A DNA stretch of 55,773 bases, from the IMG/VR virus record IMGVR_UViG_3300020152_000027, positions 1 through 55,773 of that record; one strand, 5' to 3'. Of the stretch, positions 6,352-14,045 are shown in pieces. The notes beneath the pieces were generated by a model. The model saw only the letters and a program-made list of their open reading frames with translations. It had not been told where the DNA came from and did not search any database. Both the position numbers and the translations under genes were made by a program. The stretch's first letter is position 1; the number at the start of each line of letters is the position of its first letter. Origin of the DNA: a virus.

Positions 6352-6732
6352 TCACGCGTCGGGCTTCGACTCGTTTTTCAGGAGTTCATATTCAACGCTC
6401 CATCTGGCGCAAACCTTGACCAGTCCTACAAGCGAGTTCCATGTGAGGAAGACATAGACACAGATGAGCAACACATCCAGACGCGAGGCCGCACCGGCGG
6501 GCGATACCAGAAGCCAAAGGACGAATATGTTGATGCACGCCAGAAACAACTGGCCTAACACTATCGCCGTCGTCTTGCCGAATATCTGTCTGTATATGGG
6601 CTTGTACGTGATCTTGCGCGGGTCGGGATGGTCGGACTGGATAGCGTTTCTCTTAACGATGTCCGCCCAGATGGGAGTAACGGCCATCACGATCATGCCG
6701 ATTATCGCAAAAACCAACTCACGAAAAGTCAT
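6352..6732 (-). CDS. Three-pass membrane protein
   Basis: 126 aa with three hydrophobic segments (about residues 5-25, 55-78 and 85-105) and charged ends. No family is recognised. It is the first leftward gene facing the early rightward operon across the 6733-6925 gap. Small multi-pass membrane proteins in the control region of temperate phages often act in superinfection exclusion; that role is only a suggestion here. Confidence 0.6.
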   Translation of the reverse strand: MTFRELVFAIIGMIVMAVTPIWADIVKRNAIQSDHPDPRKITYKPIYRQIFGKTTAIVLGQLFLACINIFVLWLLVSPAGAASRLDVLLICVYVFLTWNSLVGLVKVCARWSVEYELLKNESKPDA

Positions 6733-6925
6733 AACTAGCCAATCGGATCGGGTGTGAGAAATCGGCGGTGAGTCTATCAGAGCAAAGTACTAACACAAAG
6801 GCTTTTCCCCCCTTGATCAGATAGTCAAGAGGGCAGACGAAAAGGATTAGTTCGATGATCCTACTTATCAAAAATCTACTCTCCATACTCTCCCATGAAG
6901 GTCTATGGCTGGAGGAAACGGTGTT
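6733..6925. promoter_or_regulatory. Divergent intergenic region with inverted repeat
   Basis: No gene is seen. CTTGA and TCAAG (6812-6829) form an inverted repeat with an 8-base centre, inside a longer near-symmetric CCCTTGA / TCAAGAGGG. It lies between the leftward membrane gene and the first rightward early gene, so it is the likely site of the early rightward promoter and an operator. I could not assign a clear -35/-10 pair. Confidence 0.4.
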
Positions 6926-7192
6926 ATGAGCGCGCTATTAAAAGTCGTTCCCACGGAACCGGACATCGAGCGGCTGGCTGCAATCCGCAACGAACAGGCG
7001 ACCTTAGCCCAGCGGATGGCGATGCACCTGAAGCACATGGAGCGGGCGCGTGCGGAGTGGACGGCTTTAGGAGATGAGGGGCGGGAACTGGAAGAGGGCT
7101 TCGAGCGGAGACGCAGAGCAAGGCTGCGCGACGAACTGCCGGTGATGGCCGCACCTATCAGGATTGAATTAGTGGAGGGGATGGGATGCTGA
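6926..7192 (+). CDS. Coiled-coil hypothetical protein, first early rightward gene
   Basis: 88 aa from the ATG at 6926, which has GGAGG ten bases upstream. It is highly charged and helical through residues 15-75 (RNEQATLAQRMAMHLKHMER), so probably a coiled coil. Its stop overlaps the start of the next mini-gene. Not recognised. Confidence 0.55.
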   Translation: MSALLKVVPTEPDIERLAAIRNEQATLAQRMAMHLKHMERARAEWTALGDEGRELEEGFERRRRARLRDELPVMAAPIRIELVEGMGC

Positions 7193-7305
7193 AAACGATT
7201 GTGAGCGTGTTGGCCTATCACTTGAGCAAGGGACTGGAGGCCGCATTCGACAGTGTGGAGATGAAGCTGCGGCTACGCGCACGGCGTAAGGAGGCGAGAC
7301 GGTGA
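7186..7305 (+). CDS. 39-aa basic mini-protein
   Basis: A short reading frame with GGAGGGG upstream. It overlaps the preceding stop and, as GTGA, the next start. The product is amphipathic with an Arg/Lys-rich end (RLRARRKEARR). Coupling on both sides supports translation; function unknown. Confidence 0.5.
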   Translation: MLKTIVSVLAYHLSKGLEAAFDSVEMKLRLRARRKEARR

Positions 7306-7826
7306 ACTGGCGAGAATCACACCGGGCAGACAGGCGGGCTAATCGGCTTGCTAAGAGGCACTACACCTGCCAGACGCCCGCAAGCAACCAGTTCGTCAAG
7401 CCGGGGGGATGTTTAGTGCTGGTGACGAAGAACGCGGACGCTCTGTGGGTGACGAGCAGGCAGAAAGCGGAGTTCACCGATCACGCATGGGCGGGAGCAT
7501 GGGAATGCAGTTTATTCAGGAACGAGGGCAGGCTGCTTTCTTCAACTCTAATCTCAGAGGCAGTGGCAGCGACGGTCGCTTACTACGGCGCGCCTCCCCC
7601 GCTAGGCATGATCACGATGATCGATCCGCGCAAGGTAACAGGGTTTCTCAGGCGCACGGCGAAGGGCGTTGAAATGTCGTGGGGTTATTCATTCCAGCGC
7701 GCCGGGTTTGAGTTCGCGGGATGGACTAAAAGCGGGAAGTACGTCTTGCAGCTGCTACCGGAGAAGATGCCAGCAGCTTCCCCGCATGTCGTCCTTCAAG
7801 CTTCCATGTTCTCGGAGGCGGCATAA
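7302..7826 (+). CDS. GNAT-like hypothetical phage protein
   Basis: 174 aa from a GTG with GGAGG upstream. The stretches KRHYTCQTPASNQFVKPGG, CLVLVTKNADALWVTS, AWAGAWECSLFRNEG and LGMITMIDPRKV match a family I know from phages and actinobacterial genomes, annotated as hypothetical and sometimes as acetyltransferase-like. FRNEG followed by LLSSTLISEAVAA resembles the acetyl-CoA-binding turn and helix of GNAT folds. Substrate unknown. It is expressed early with the replication genes, so modification of a host factor is one possible role. Confidence 0.55.
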   Translation: MNWRESHRADRRANRLAKRHYTCQTPASNQFVKPGGCLVLVTKNADALWVTSRQKAEFTDHAWAGAWECSLFRNEGRLLSSTLISEAVAATVAYYGAPPPLGMITMIDPRKVTGFLRRTAKGVEMSWGYSFQRAGFEFAGWTKSGKYVLQLLPEKMPAASPHVVLQASMFSEAA

Positions 7827-7871
7827 CCGGATAAATAGTTTTCGTCCGCTACAGGAGAAAGAGAAGGACAG

Positions 7872-8237
7872 ATGAATCAGCCCAGCCTCAACTTTCATAA
7901 GCCGAGAGCGGATAAGAACGTTACCGAGACTTCGCGGGAGTCATACGCAGAGGTCAAGGTCAATCTTCGCGGGAAGTATCTGACTGTTCTATCCGCGCTC
8001 GCAAATTACATCCGCTGGAAGCAGCAGGAGCCGACGGCAAAAGAGTTGATGGAGTACATGGCGGTGACCGATCCGAACCTAGTCCGTCCAAGACTTTCCG
8101 AGATGAAGGACGAGGAACATGCGATGCGCTTCGTCGAGGCGAGCGAGACGCCCCGGAAGTGTTCAGTGACGGGCAAAAACGTCTCGACTTGGCGTTTGAC
8201 GCCGCGGGGCGAGGCTTTCTTGAGGGGGCAGAAATAG
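7872..8237 (+). CDS. Winged-helix DNA-binding protein
   Basis: 121 aa. After a 25-residue tail, helices with a turn (YLTVLSALANYIRW, TAKELMEYMAVTDPNLVRPRL) are followed by a beta-wing-like part ending TWRLTPRGEAFLRG, the usual end of a winged helix. Similar small proteins sit upstream of phage replication genes and act as regulators or accessory initiators. It follows a 45-bp gap with an AGGAGA-type site. Confidence 0.6.
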   Translation: MNQPSLNFHKPRADKNVTETSRESYAEVKVNLRGKYLTVLSALANYIRWKQQEPTAKELMEYMAVTDPNLVRPRLSEMKDEEHAMRFVEASETPRKCSVTGKNVSTWRLTPRGEAFLRGQK

Positions 8238-8621
8238 ATGGACAACGCAGCCTTTCAGATGCGGATCATCAAGATCGAGCGGGAGTATCAGACGGCACTC
8301 GAACGCGTCACAGCCGAGAGGATGCAAGCCCTCAACACTCTCTACGCAGAGATTGGCGCAGACGAAACCCCTCAAGACGAACCGGCTGATATTCCCTTTG
8401 ACCGCCCGCCCCGCTCGTCGGCTGAAACGCTCGAAGGAAAGATTCTGGCCGCGCTGCAAAAACTAGGTTACTCGGAAGAAGCATTGAACCGCTGGTGCGG
8501 TCGCCAGTTCCCCGACTTCCAGCCTGACAAGCATGATTGGTCGGAGATGGCACATGAGCGGAAGTTGATGGTGCTGGCAACGTTTGAGGCGAAAGTGACG
8601 GAGAAAGCAGCGGCGAAGTAA
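8238..8621 (+). CDS. Helical hypothetical protein of the replication cluster
   Basis: 127 aa. The N-terminal 40 residues are a coiled-coil-like helix (IIKIEREYQTALERVTAERM), then an acidic linker, then a compact C-terminal helical domain (ILAALQKLGYSEEALNRWC). It starts one base after the winged-helix gene stops. Not recognised; an accessory role in replication or recombination is plausible from location. Confidence 0.55.
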   Translation: MDNAAFQMRIIKIEREYQTALERVTAERMQALNTLYAEIGADETPQDEPADIPFDRPPRSSAETLEGKILAALQKLGYSEEALNRWCGRQFPDFQPDKHDWSEMAHERKLMVLATFEAKVTEKAAAK

Positions 8622-8897
8622 ATGACCACGCGAAGTTACACGATCAAGCCTGCTCAGACCTACACCATGCCCGGCGTGCAGGACGAGAGGCGTGGGTTGA
8701 TAGGCGAAATCAGCGCGATGTACCGCAGATATTTCCAGAGGGAAGTTCGTCATGCGCTCTTGGCGAGCTGGATTGATAAATCACCGGCAGAGTTACGGCA
8801 TATCAGGGATTGCTGGGCGAAGGTCAAAGGGCAGGCTCCGGCAATCACCCCGCAGCCAATAGTACGGACACCTGTAGCAATGGGGCTTTTTGAGTAA
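8622..8897 (+). CDS. Hypothetical protein of the replication cluster
   Basis: 91 aa, basic, with a helical centre (EISAMYRRYFQREVRHALLA). It abuts the previous gene with no gap and precedes the O-like initiator by five bases. Not recognised. Confidence 0.55.
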   Translation: MTTRSYTIKPAQTYTMPGVQDERRGLIGEISAMYRRYFQREVRHALLASWIDKSPAELRHIRDCWAKVKGQAPAITPQPIVRTPVAMGLFE

Positions 8898-8902
8898 CAG
8901 AT

Positions 8903-9928
8903 ATGAGCAAGATCATTCCTAACAGCTTCCAGACCCCGAACGCCTACATAGACGAGTTTATGGCGTTCCTCACGCCTGAAGAGAATGTAGTACTGACCTA
9001 CACGGCGCGGCGCATCTTCGGCTTTCATAAGGATGAGGATCGTATCAGCCTGTCACAGTACGCGGAGGGCATCAAGGCGCACGACGGCTCTATTTTGGAC
9101 TACGGGACAGGGTTAAATAAGAAAGCCGTCCGGCGCGCTCTGGATGCCCTGATCGCCTTCGGACTCATTATCGAAGTCGAGCCTTACGTTATAGAGACAA
9201 GCACCCCGGCCTGCTACGCGCTCCAACTCGACCCCGAAAAGATAGACTCCAGCGGTCTCCACGCGCGCCGTGCTGCTCGCGTGGCGATGGACTCACGACG
9301 GACGGCCAAAGGTAGAAACGTCGCCACACTTAACCGCGCCGAACGGTCAGACCCTAGTGTGTCCGATAACACACCCCCTGTTCTATCCCATACAACAGCC
9401 CCCCCTGTGTTATCGGACACTACACCCCCTGTTCTATCGGATAGCATACCCCCTGTTGTATCCGACACCACTACAAAAGCCAGAGAGAAACAAAGTAGAA
9501 AACCAGAAGAACCTTTAGGCGAGTCGGCTCACGCCTCCCCGCAAAGCCCCTCGCCAAAATCGAGGACTTCAAAGTCTCCACCCGACCCCCGTTCTCAACA
9601 CCCTGCAATCCAACTCGTCAAGAAATTGATGAGCCGTTACCCAGACAAGATTTGGTACGACGACATCATCGAGATCGTCGGAGAAGAACCAGACGTTGGA
9701 AAACTGACAGCCTGTCGCAAGGATTGGATCGGTAGGGGTTGGAACTCAAATTCGCTCGATTGGATACCGTGGTACAGAGACGGCATCCCCGAAAGGAACG
9801 GCAATGGAAAACAGAGCAACGGCAGCGGATCACATGGAAAATCTGGCGAGTCATCGGAAGTTTCTGACGCTACTCGAAAAGTGTCTGGACGCTTCCAACC
9901 TACCGAAACAGTCGGAAGTTCCCTATGA
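8903..9928 (+). CDS. Lambda O-like replication initiator
   Basis: 341 aa. Residues about 10-110 form a winged-helix domain (TPEENVVLTYTARRIFGFHK, KAVRRALDALIAFGLIIEVE), as in phage O/DnaD-type initiators. Residues about 150-190 are a low-complexity linker of PPVLSDTT-like repeats, and the DNA coding for it is a set of iterons (9359-9470). The C-terminal part (about 240-300, QLVKKLMSRYPDKIWYDDII) would recruit the helicase loader encoded next door. The last 125 bases overlap the DnaC-like gene. Order, size and internal iterons match lambda O. The domain call is from pattern. Confidence 0.75.
   Translation: MSKIIPNSFQTPNAYIDEFMAFLTPEENVVLTYTARRIFGFHKDEDRISLSQYAEGIKAHDGSILDYGTGLNKKAVRRALDALIAFGLIIEVEPYVIETSTPACYALQLDPEKIDSSGLHARRAARVAMDSRRTAKGRNVATLNRAERSDPSVSDNTPPVLSHTTAPPVLSDTTPPVLSDSIPPVVSDTTTKAREKQSRKPEEPLGESAHASPQSPSPKSRTSKSPPDPRSQHPAIQLVKKLMSRYPDKIWYDDIIEIVGEEPDVGKLTACRKDWIGRGWNSNSLDWIPWYRDGIPERNGNGKQSNGSGSHGKSGESSEVSDATRKVSGRFQPTETVGSSL
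9359..9470 (+). repeat. Iterons inside the O-like gene, candidate replication origin
   Basis: Four copies of a CCCCCTGTNNTATC unit begin at 9374, 9401, 9425 and 9449 (spacing 27, 24, 24 bp). A perfect 15-bp inverted repeat, GTGTCCGATAACACA (9359-9373) and its complement (9406-9420), overlaps the first two. They encode the repeated linker of the initiator. Lambda ori has the same layout: iterons in the O gene bound by O. Confidence 0.75.
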
Positions 9929-10658
9929 CTGCGACGACTGCTCGGATATGGGCGTCGTGTTCGGGAAGCATGAAGTGGACGGCAGACAGTACACCCATGC
10001 CAAGCCCTGCGTCTGCCGTCGGCGCAAGGCCGTCGAGTATTTGATGGAGACCATTGACCAGAGATTCAAACGGTTCGCGCCTCCCCGGCTGGCCGACCTC
10101 TCTCCCCGATATGACTGCTTCCGCGATGACCCGGCAGGCTCGAAATGGGTAGGCGACGCACAGGCTGAAGCGATTGCCTTGATGTGCGCGAATCCCTTCA
10201 GTTCTTTCGTGTTCGGGGGAGACAACGACACCGGGAAAACTCACATGGCCTATTCGCTGCTGGTCAATGCGTGTGAGACGGGGCGCACCTGCGTCCATAT
10301 CAAGCTGAGAGACCTTTTGGACGAGTGGGGCAAGGAAGCCAGAGGGGAGGCGGGGAAGGACGGTAAGGCGTTCCGTTCTACCGTTAGGGCAAGCGACCTC
10401 GCGCGAGGTCAATGGTCAATCCTGCTCGACGAGTTCGACAAGACGGGCGTGACGGAGTTCAGGAGCGCGGAACTCTATAACTTCCTTGATGAAATCTGGC
10501 GCAAAGGCCATCAACTGATCGTGACGGTCAACTTGCGTAAAGATCGGGTGATCGAGAAGTGGTCTCGGATTGATGAGACCTACGGAGCGTCCATCGCCAA
10601 AAGGCTGTACTCGGAAGCTAGAGGCGTCGGCCTGTTCGTTGACGAGATTAAGAAATGA
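9804..10658 (+). CDS. DnaC-like replicative helicase loader (lambda P role)
   Basis: 284 aa. A cysteine cluster (residues 43, 46, 69, 71) suggests a zinc site in the N-terminal helicase-binding part. An AAA+ core follows: Walker A GGDNDTGKT (about 138-146), Walker B ILLDE (about 206-210) and a sensor-like TVNLRK. Loaders of this type place the host DnaB helicase on the origin melted by the initiator. The ATG at 9804 has AAGGA six bases upstream and overlaps the O-like gene by 125 bases, so the pair is tightly co-expressed. The Walker A carries Asn-Asp where many loaders have Gly/Pro, a minor variation. Confidence 0.85.
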   Translation: MENRATAADHMENLASHRKFLTLLEKCLDASNLPKQSEVPYDCDDCSDMGVVFGKHEVDGRQYTHAKPCVCRRRKAVEYLMETIDQRFKRFAPPRLADLSPRYDCFRDDPAGSKWVGDAQAEAIALMCANPFSSFVFGGDNDTGKTHMAYSLLVNACETGRTCVHIKLRDLLDEWGKEARGEAGKDGKAFRSTVRASDLARGQWSILLDEFDKTGVTEFRSAELYNFLDEIWRKGHQLIVTVNLRKDRVIEKWSRIDETYGASIAKRLYSEARGVGLFVDEIKK

Positions 10659-10668
10659 CAGTTTCCGT

Positions 10669-10772
10669 CCGCCACTCAGGGCGGAGATAGAAAGGGACAA
10701 ACAAGATCAGGTAATGAGGCGAACAGGTGATCTTGACGAATTTAATTTGAGTGTGTGAGCGCGTTACCGCGC
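10669..10772 (+). promoter_or_regulatory. Conserved intergenic element, copy 1
   Basis: Three parts in order: a short CCGCC / GGCGG hairpin; the motif TAATGAGGCGAAC (10712-10724) in the loop of a perfect 8-bp stem CAAGATCA / TGATCTTG (10702-10709, 10728-10735); and the GCGCG-TTAC-CGCGC hairpin (10759-10772) just before the ribosome site of the methyltransferase gene. The motif recurs at 12139 and 13964. It could be an RNA leader or a protein-binding site. Confidence 0.65.
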
Positions 10773-10782
10773 AAGTGAAAAG

Positions 10783-12099
10783 ATGAAGCCATTTTATCAA
10801 GACCAAGATCGGACGGTGTACGCGGGCGACAATCGCTTGGTGCTGCCTCTGTTGCCGTCTGACTTCTACGATTCGTGCGTGACCGATCCCCCGGCTGGCA
10901 TCGGCTTCATGAACAAGGAATGGGACAAGGCCAAAGGCGGGCGCGACTCTTGGATCGCGTGGATGGCCGAAGTGATGAAGGAGGTCAAGCGCACGCTCAA
11001 GCCGGGGGCGCACGCGCTTGTATGGGCATTGCCTAGAACCTCTCATTGGACGGCGACCGCGCTAGAAGATGCGGGCTTTGAAATCCGTGACATCGTGAAC
11101 CATTTGTTCGGCACAGGCTTCCCTAAAAGTCTCGACGTGTCGAAAGCGATTGACAAGATGAAGGGCGCGGAGCGGGATGTTATCGGGCAAAAGAATATCG
11201 GGTTAGGTAATCGGCGCGGTAATGGATTCCGACATGCTGGCGATGGTGAAGGCGTCCCGGTGACGCTTCCGGCGACGGAAGATGCCGCCCGCTGGCAAGG
11301 CTGGGGTACTGCCTTAAAGCCTGCCGTCGAGCATTGGATTCTATGTCGCAAGCCTCTTTCTGAAACCTCTGTTGCCGGGAATGTTATTGAGCATGGTACG
11401 GGCGCATTGAATATTGACGGTTGCCGAATAGAAACAGGGGAAAGTCTGTCAAGTGGGCGACATATTCAAGCAGCCCGCACTTATCCAAGTGGGTATAAAG
11501 ATACACACCGAACTGAATATCAGCAGTCCTCTCTGGGTCGCTGGCCTGCCAACCTAATCTTAGACGACTACACGGCAGAGCTACTTGACGAGCAGAGCGG
11601 GCAATTAACAAGTGGGACGGGTGCGGTTAAGCGGGTGACATCTGCAGGCTATCAGTCAAACGCCTATGGGAAAGAAAGTCGCGCCATCGGCACGCCCAAT
11701 GTTGAATATGGAGATACGGGCGGTGCGTCGAGATATTTCTACGTTGCCAAGCCTTCACGGGCAGAGCGCAACGAAGGTCTGGAAGATCGCTCACGCGTCA
11801 ACGTCAACGACGGTCGCAAGACTTCGATAGACAACCCTTTCCAGCGCGGCGACACGCCCCGGCAAAACACACACCCGACGGTCAAACCCATTGAGCTAAT
11901 GCGCTACTTGGTGCGCCTTGTGACGCCCGAAGGCGGGACGGTGCTCGATCCGTTCATGGGTTCGGGTACGACCGGAATAGCGTGTGAGATAGAAGCCCGT
12001 AACTTCGTCGGCATTGAGCTAGATGAGACTTACTGCGACATAGCAGTTAAGCGCATGACGGCCAGATGCCTACCTTTAATGCTGAATGTCGCCCCTTAA
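10783..12099 (+). CDS. DNA adenine/cytosine-N4 methyltransferase
   Basis: 438 aa. The catalytic motif IV is TDPPA (residues about 34-38) in place of the usual DPPY, and the AdoMet-binding motif FMGSGT (about 391-396) lies near the C-terminus with GIELDE after it. Catalytic motif first and AdoMet motif last is the beta-class order. The middle 200 residues would hold the target recognition domain. It would methylate adenine-N6 or cytosine-N4, probably to protect the phage genome. No restriction enzyme gene is adjacent. The gene has its own structured leader. Confidence 0.85.
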   Translation: MKPFYQDQDRTVYAGDNRLVLPLLPSDFYDSCVTDPPAGIGFMNKEWDKAKGGRDSWIAWMAEVMKEVKRTLKPGAHALVWALPRTSHWTATALEDAGFEIRDIVNHLFGTGFPKSLDVSKAIDKMKGAERDVIGQKNIGLGNRRGNGFRHAGDGEGVPVTLPATEDAARWQGWGTALKPAVEHWILCRKPLSETSVAGNVIEHGTGALNIDGCRIETGESLSSGRHIQAARTYPSGYKDTHRTEYQQSSLGRWPANLILDDYTAELLDEQSGQLTSGTGAVKRVTSAGYQSNAYGKESRAIGTPNVEYGDTGGASRYFYVAKPSRAERNEGLEDRSRVNVNDGRKTSIDNPFQRGDTPRQNTHPTVKPIELMRYLVRLVTPEGGTVLDPFMGSGTTGIACEIEARNFVGIELDETYCDIAVKRMTARCLPLMLNVAP

Positions 12100-12160
12100 T
12101 CGCGTCAAGAAAGCGCAGAGGGGCGGGCACAGGTCAAGTAATGAAGCAAACAGTATCTTG
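12090..12160 (+). promoter_or_regulatory. Conserved intergenic element, copy 2
   Basis: CGCCCCT / AGGGGCG form a hairpin across the methyltransferase stop codon. TAATGAAGCAAAC (12139-12151) then sits in a loop closed by CAAG (12135) and CTTG (12157). Two base changes from copies 1 and 3 are in the motif, yet the closing pairs are kept. The GCGCG-TTAC-CGCGC hairpin is missing here. The rest of the gap to 12243 shows nothing I recognise. Confidence 0.55.
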
Positions 12161-12243
12161 GAAATGAAACGCACGAATCCTTTTTGATTGCAGGGGAGTT
12201 AAAGCTGATGAGGACGGCGATGGTGCTGTGAGAGGTAATAACA

Positions 12244-12537
12244 ATGCGACTTACATGTCCTGAATGTGGCGGCTTTGACATCATGTCCGACAGTGACTTG
12301 CGCGGCGTTTGCTCCTGCGGTTTCGCATGGGACAACACACCAGAGGATGCCGAGCAATCTCCCTTAGAAGGACACCCGATTGACCGTGAAGCGGCAAAGG
12401 GCTGTGGTTTCTGTTACGGACGTGGGCTTGCCGGTTATCAGGATTATTGGGAGAAGCCGTGTCCACGTTGCCAGAGGCAGCATTACCCAAGGCCAAAGGG
12501 CGAATTGGATGAGGTGGAAAATGTTGAACTTTATTAA
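12244..12537 (+). CDS. Zinc-ribbon mini-protein
   Basis: 97 aa with three cysteine pairs: CPEC (5-8), CSC (about 23-25) and a C-terminal CGFC...CPRC, spaced as in two zinc ribbons or a DnaJ-like CxxCxGxG module (CGFCYGRG). These proteins bind nucleic acid or protein partners. One of a long run of such genes in the early operon. Its last 17 bases overlap the next gene. Confidence 0.6.
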   Translation: MRLTCPECGGFDIMSDSDLRGVCSCGFAWDNTPEDAEQSPLEGHPIDREAAKGCGFCYGRGLAGYQDYWEKPCPRCQRQHYPRPKGELDEVENVELY

Positions 12538-12733
12538 GTGTTTAATTTGCATCGTTACTGACGGGCACGACCCCGCGCCTACGGGGAGAATAAAACTCCT
12601 GCATCAAGTGGGGGCGGACGAAGGGTTTGCCGCGATGCTTCATTCTGAGTGTATGTTCTGTGGCAAGAAGTTGGGTGACTGGAAGCCGATGGAGGAATGT
12701 CCAGAACGAAAGGAGGAACAGCATGACAGCTAA
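12521..12733 (+). CDS. Small Cys-containing protein
   Basis: 70 aa from the ATG at 12521 (GAGGTGGAAA upstream). CLIC near the N-terminus and CMFC further on, plus a His between, suggest one zinc site (MLNFIKCLICIVTDGHD, HSECMFCGKKLGDW). Overlaps its neighbours at both ends. Function unknown. Confidence 0.5.
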   Translation: MLNFIKCLICIVTDGHDPAPTGRIKLLHQVGADEGFAAMLHSECMFCGKKLGDWKPMEECPERKEEQHDS

Positions 12734-12977
12734 AGAATGGGGAGAATACATAGTCGGGCAATTGCACATCCCTGACCCCAAGCAGCGCGAGTGGTTGAAG
12801 CGTCAGATCGCGCAAGTTGCGGAAGATAGCTTTGAGGCATCCCGTAAAGTCGCCCATCGCTACATGGACATGTACCCGACTCCTGCGAATAAGTTTCAGG
12901 AAGGGTACAAGTTGGCAGCAACTAATATCGCCTCTGGCATCTGCCTGATAGGGGTTGAAGATGAACCGGCAAAGTAA
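12723..12977 (+). CDS. Helical hypothetical protein
   Basis: 84 aa, GGAGGAACAGC before the ATG. Predicted mainly helical and fairly charged, with RQIAQVAEDSFEASRKVAHRY as the core. Overlaps the previous stop by 11 bases and the next mini-gene by 17. Not recognised. Confidence 0.55.
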   Translation: MTAKEWGEYIVGQLHIPDPKQREWLKRQIAQVAEDSFEASRKVAHRYMDMYPTPANKFQEGYKLAATNIASGICLIGVEDEPAK

Positions 12978-13044
12978 GTTTGCGTTTGTCCTCTTTTTGT
13001 TGGCCTGCGCGTACTGGGTTTACTTCGTGCTAACGAATTTTTAG
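12961..13044 (+). CDS. 27-aa single-pass membrane peptide
   Basis: A very short frame starting inside the preceding gene, after GGGGTTGAAG. The product is a short basic head followed by one hydrophobic helix (FAFVLFLLACAYWVYFVL). Such peptides are often missed; overlap and ribosome site support it, but proof is lacking. Confidence 0.45.
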   Translation: MNRQSKFAFVLFLLACAYWVYFVLTNF

Positions 13045-13063
13045 AGACGTAGAAAGGAAAACT

Positions 13064-13267
13064 ATGCAAATTGATTTCACGCCTGACGGACGGATTAAAG
13101 CGGACATGACGCCCGATGAACTAACAATGCTGATGATCATGGTAACGAATAACATCTCGCCTTCAAGCATTCTTGAGAAGTCGGATGATCTTGCGAACGA
13201 TGGCACGACCAAATCGGATGCGGGAAGCGGAGATTCGATAGGTCAAGCGGCGGGCATCGTGGCCTGA
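13064..13267 (+). CDS. Small hypothetical protein
   Basis: 67 aa, GAAAGGAAAACT before the ATG. A beta-like start (MQIDFTPDGRIKADM), a helix (PDELTMLMIMVTNNI) and a disordered Ser/Gly/Asp tail. Not recognised. Confidence 0.5.
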   Translation: MQIDFTPDGRIKADMTPDELTMLMIMVTNNISPSSILEKSDDLANDGTTKSDAGSGDSIGQAAGIVA

Positions 13268-13311
13268 ATAGTTTTCAGAGATGGGAAACGGATATTGAGA
13301 GGGGGAGAGAA

Positions 13312-13491
13312 ATGGTCAATATCATGGAAGCAAACGGCCAGTTGTTTGAAGGTAAAACCGTGATCTGTTCCGGGTGCGGCCAAGAGCATGAATCTTACGA
13401 CCCACATACGCCCGAAGGTGGCTATGAATACTGTGACGATTGCGTTGAAAGTGATCGTGAAGATGAAGCGCGGGAAAGGGCTGATCGCTGA
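13312..13491 (+). CDS. 59-aa zinc-ribbon protein
   Basis: Starts after GAGGGGGAGAGAA. CSGC (about 20-23) and CDDC (about 43-46) form a single four-cysteine zinc ribbon; the tail is acidic and then basic. Its TGA overlaps the ATG of the DUF1064 gene (TGATG), so the two are coupled. Function unknown. Confidence 0.6.
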   Translation: MVNIMEANGQLFEGKTVICSGCGQEHESYDPHTPEGGYEYCDDCVESDREDEARERADR

Positions 13492-13925
13492 TGGGATTGC
13501 AGATGACACCGCAGGAAGTCGAAGCGCACAACGCCAGAGTCATAGCAGGGCGGAGAGGCGTGTCTCAGGTCAATTCTGCGCAAGTACGGCCTAAGCGAGA
13601 GGGGCGCGTCAAAGGTGCGAAGCAGACGGAAGTGGACGGCATCAAGTTCCCGTCGAAGAAAGAGGCGCGCAGGTATCAGGAATTAAAGATCATTCAACGC
13701 GCCGAAGGTATCCGGCGACTGAGGCGGCAGATCACCTTTCCTTTGGTTGTGAAAGGCTGGCCTGTTTATGAAGAGGGCTATCGCGCTGATTTTACTTACT
13801 ACGAACTTGAGCGCGGTGAATGGTTTTATGTTGTCGAAGATACCAAAGGCCACAAGACGGAAACCTACTTAAACAAGAAACGGTTGATGAAGGCTATCTA
13901 CGGCATTGAAATCCGCGAATCGTGA
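13491..13925 (+). CDS. DUF1064 family nuclease-like protein
   Basis: 144 aa. The stretches GIKFPSKKEARRYQELKI, ITFPLVVKGWPVYEEGYRAD and VVEDTKGHKTETYLNKKRLM match DUF1064, a phage family of the PD-(D/E)XK nuclease fold. A Glu in the first helix, Asp after YRA and E-D-x-K (VEDTKG) form the expected catalytic set. Such proteins may resolve branched DNA during replication or recombination. It couples to the zinc-ribbon gene before it. Confidence 0.75.
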   Translation: MGLQMTPQEVEAHNARVIAGRRGVSQVNSAQVRPKREGRVKGAKQTEVDGIKFPSKKEARRYQELKIIQRAEGIRRLRRQITFPLVVKGWPVYEEGYRADFTYYELERGEWFYVVEDTKGHKTETYLNKKRLMKAIYGIEIRES

Positions 13926-14025
13926 GTCTCCGCCCGTTCGGGTGGAGGGGGAGCAGGATTTGATAATGAGGCGAACGACGAGCCTTGAGTAGTTTTACTG
14001 GTTCTATTGCAGCGCGTTACCGCGC
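13926..14025 (+). promoter_or_regulatory. Conserved intergenic element, copy 3
   Basis: CCGCCC-GTTC-GGGTGG hairpin, then TAATGAGGCGAAC (13964-13976, identical to copy 1) between AGG and CCT arms, a possible TTGAGT...TATTGC promoter, and the same GCGCG-TTAC-CGCGC hairpin (14012-14025) right before the ribosome site of the next gene. Confidence 0.65.
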
Positions 14026-14045
14026 GAGGTGAAGGAGAAGCACTT

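Noticed and set aside
6095-6457. 120-codon rightward frame with Met/Pro/Lys-rich repeats
   Set aside because: Its repeats are the mirror of the glycine-repeat frame on the other strand, which has a signal-like start. Only one is likely real, and the leftward one fits its neighbours better.
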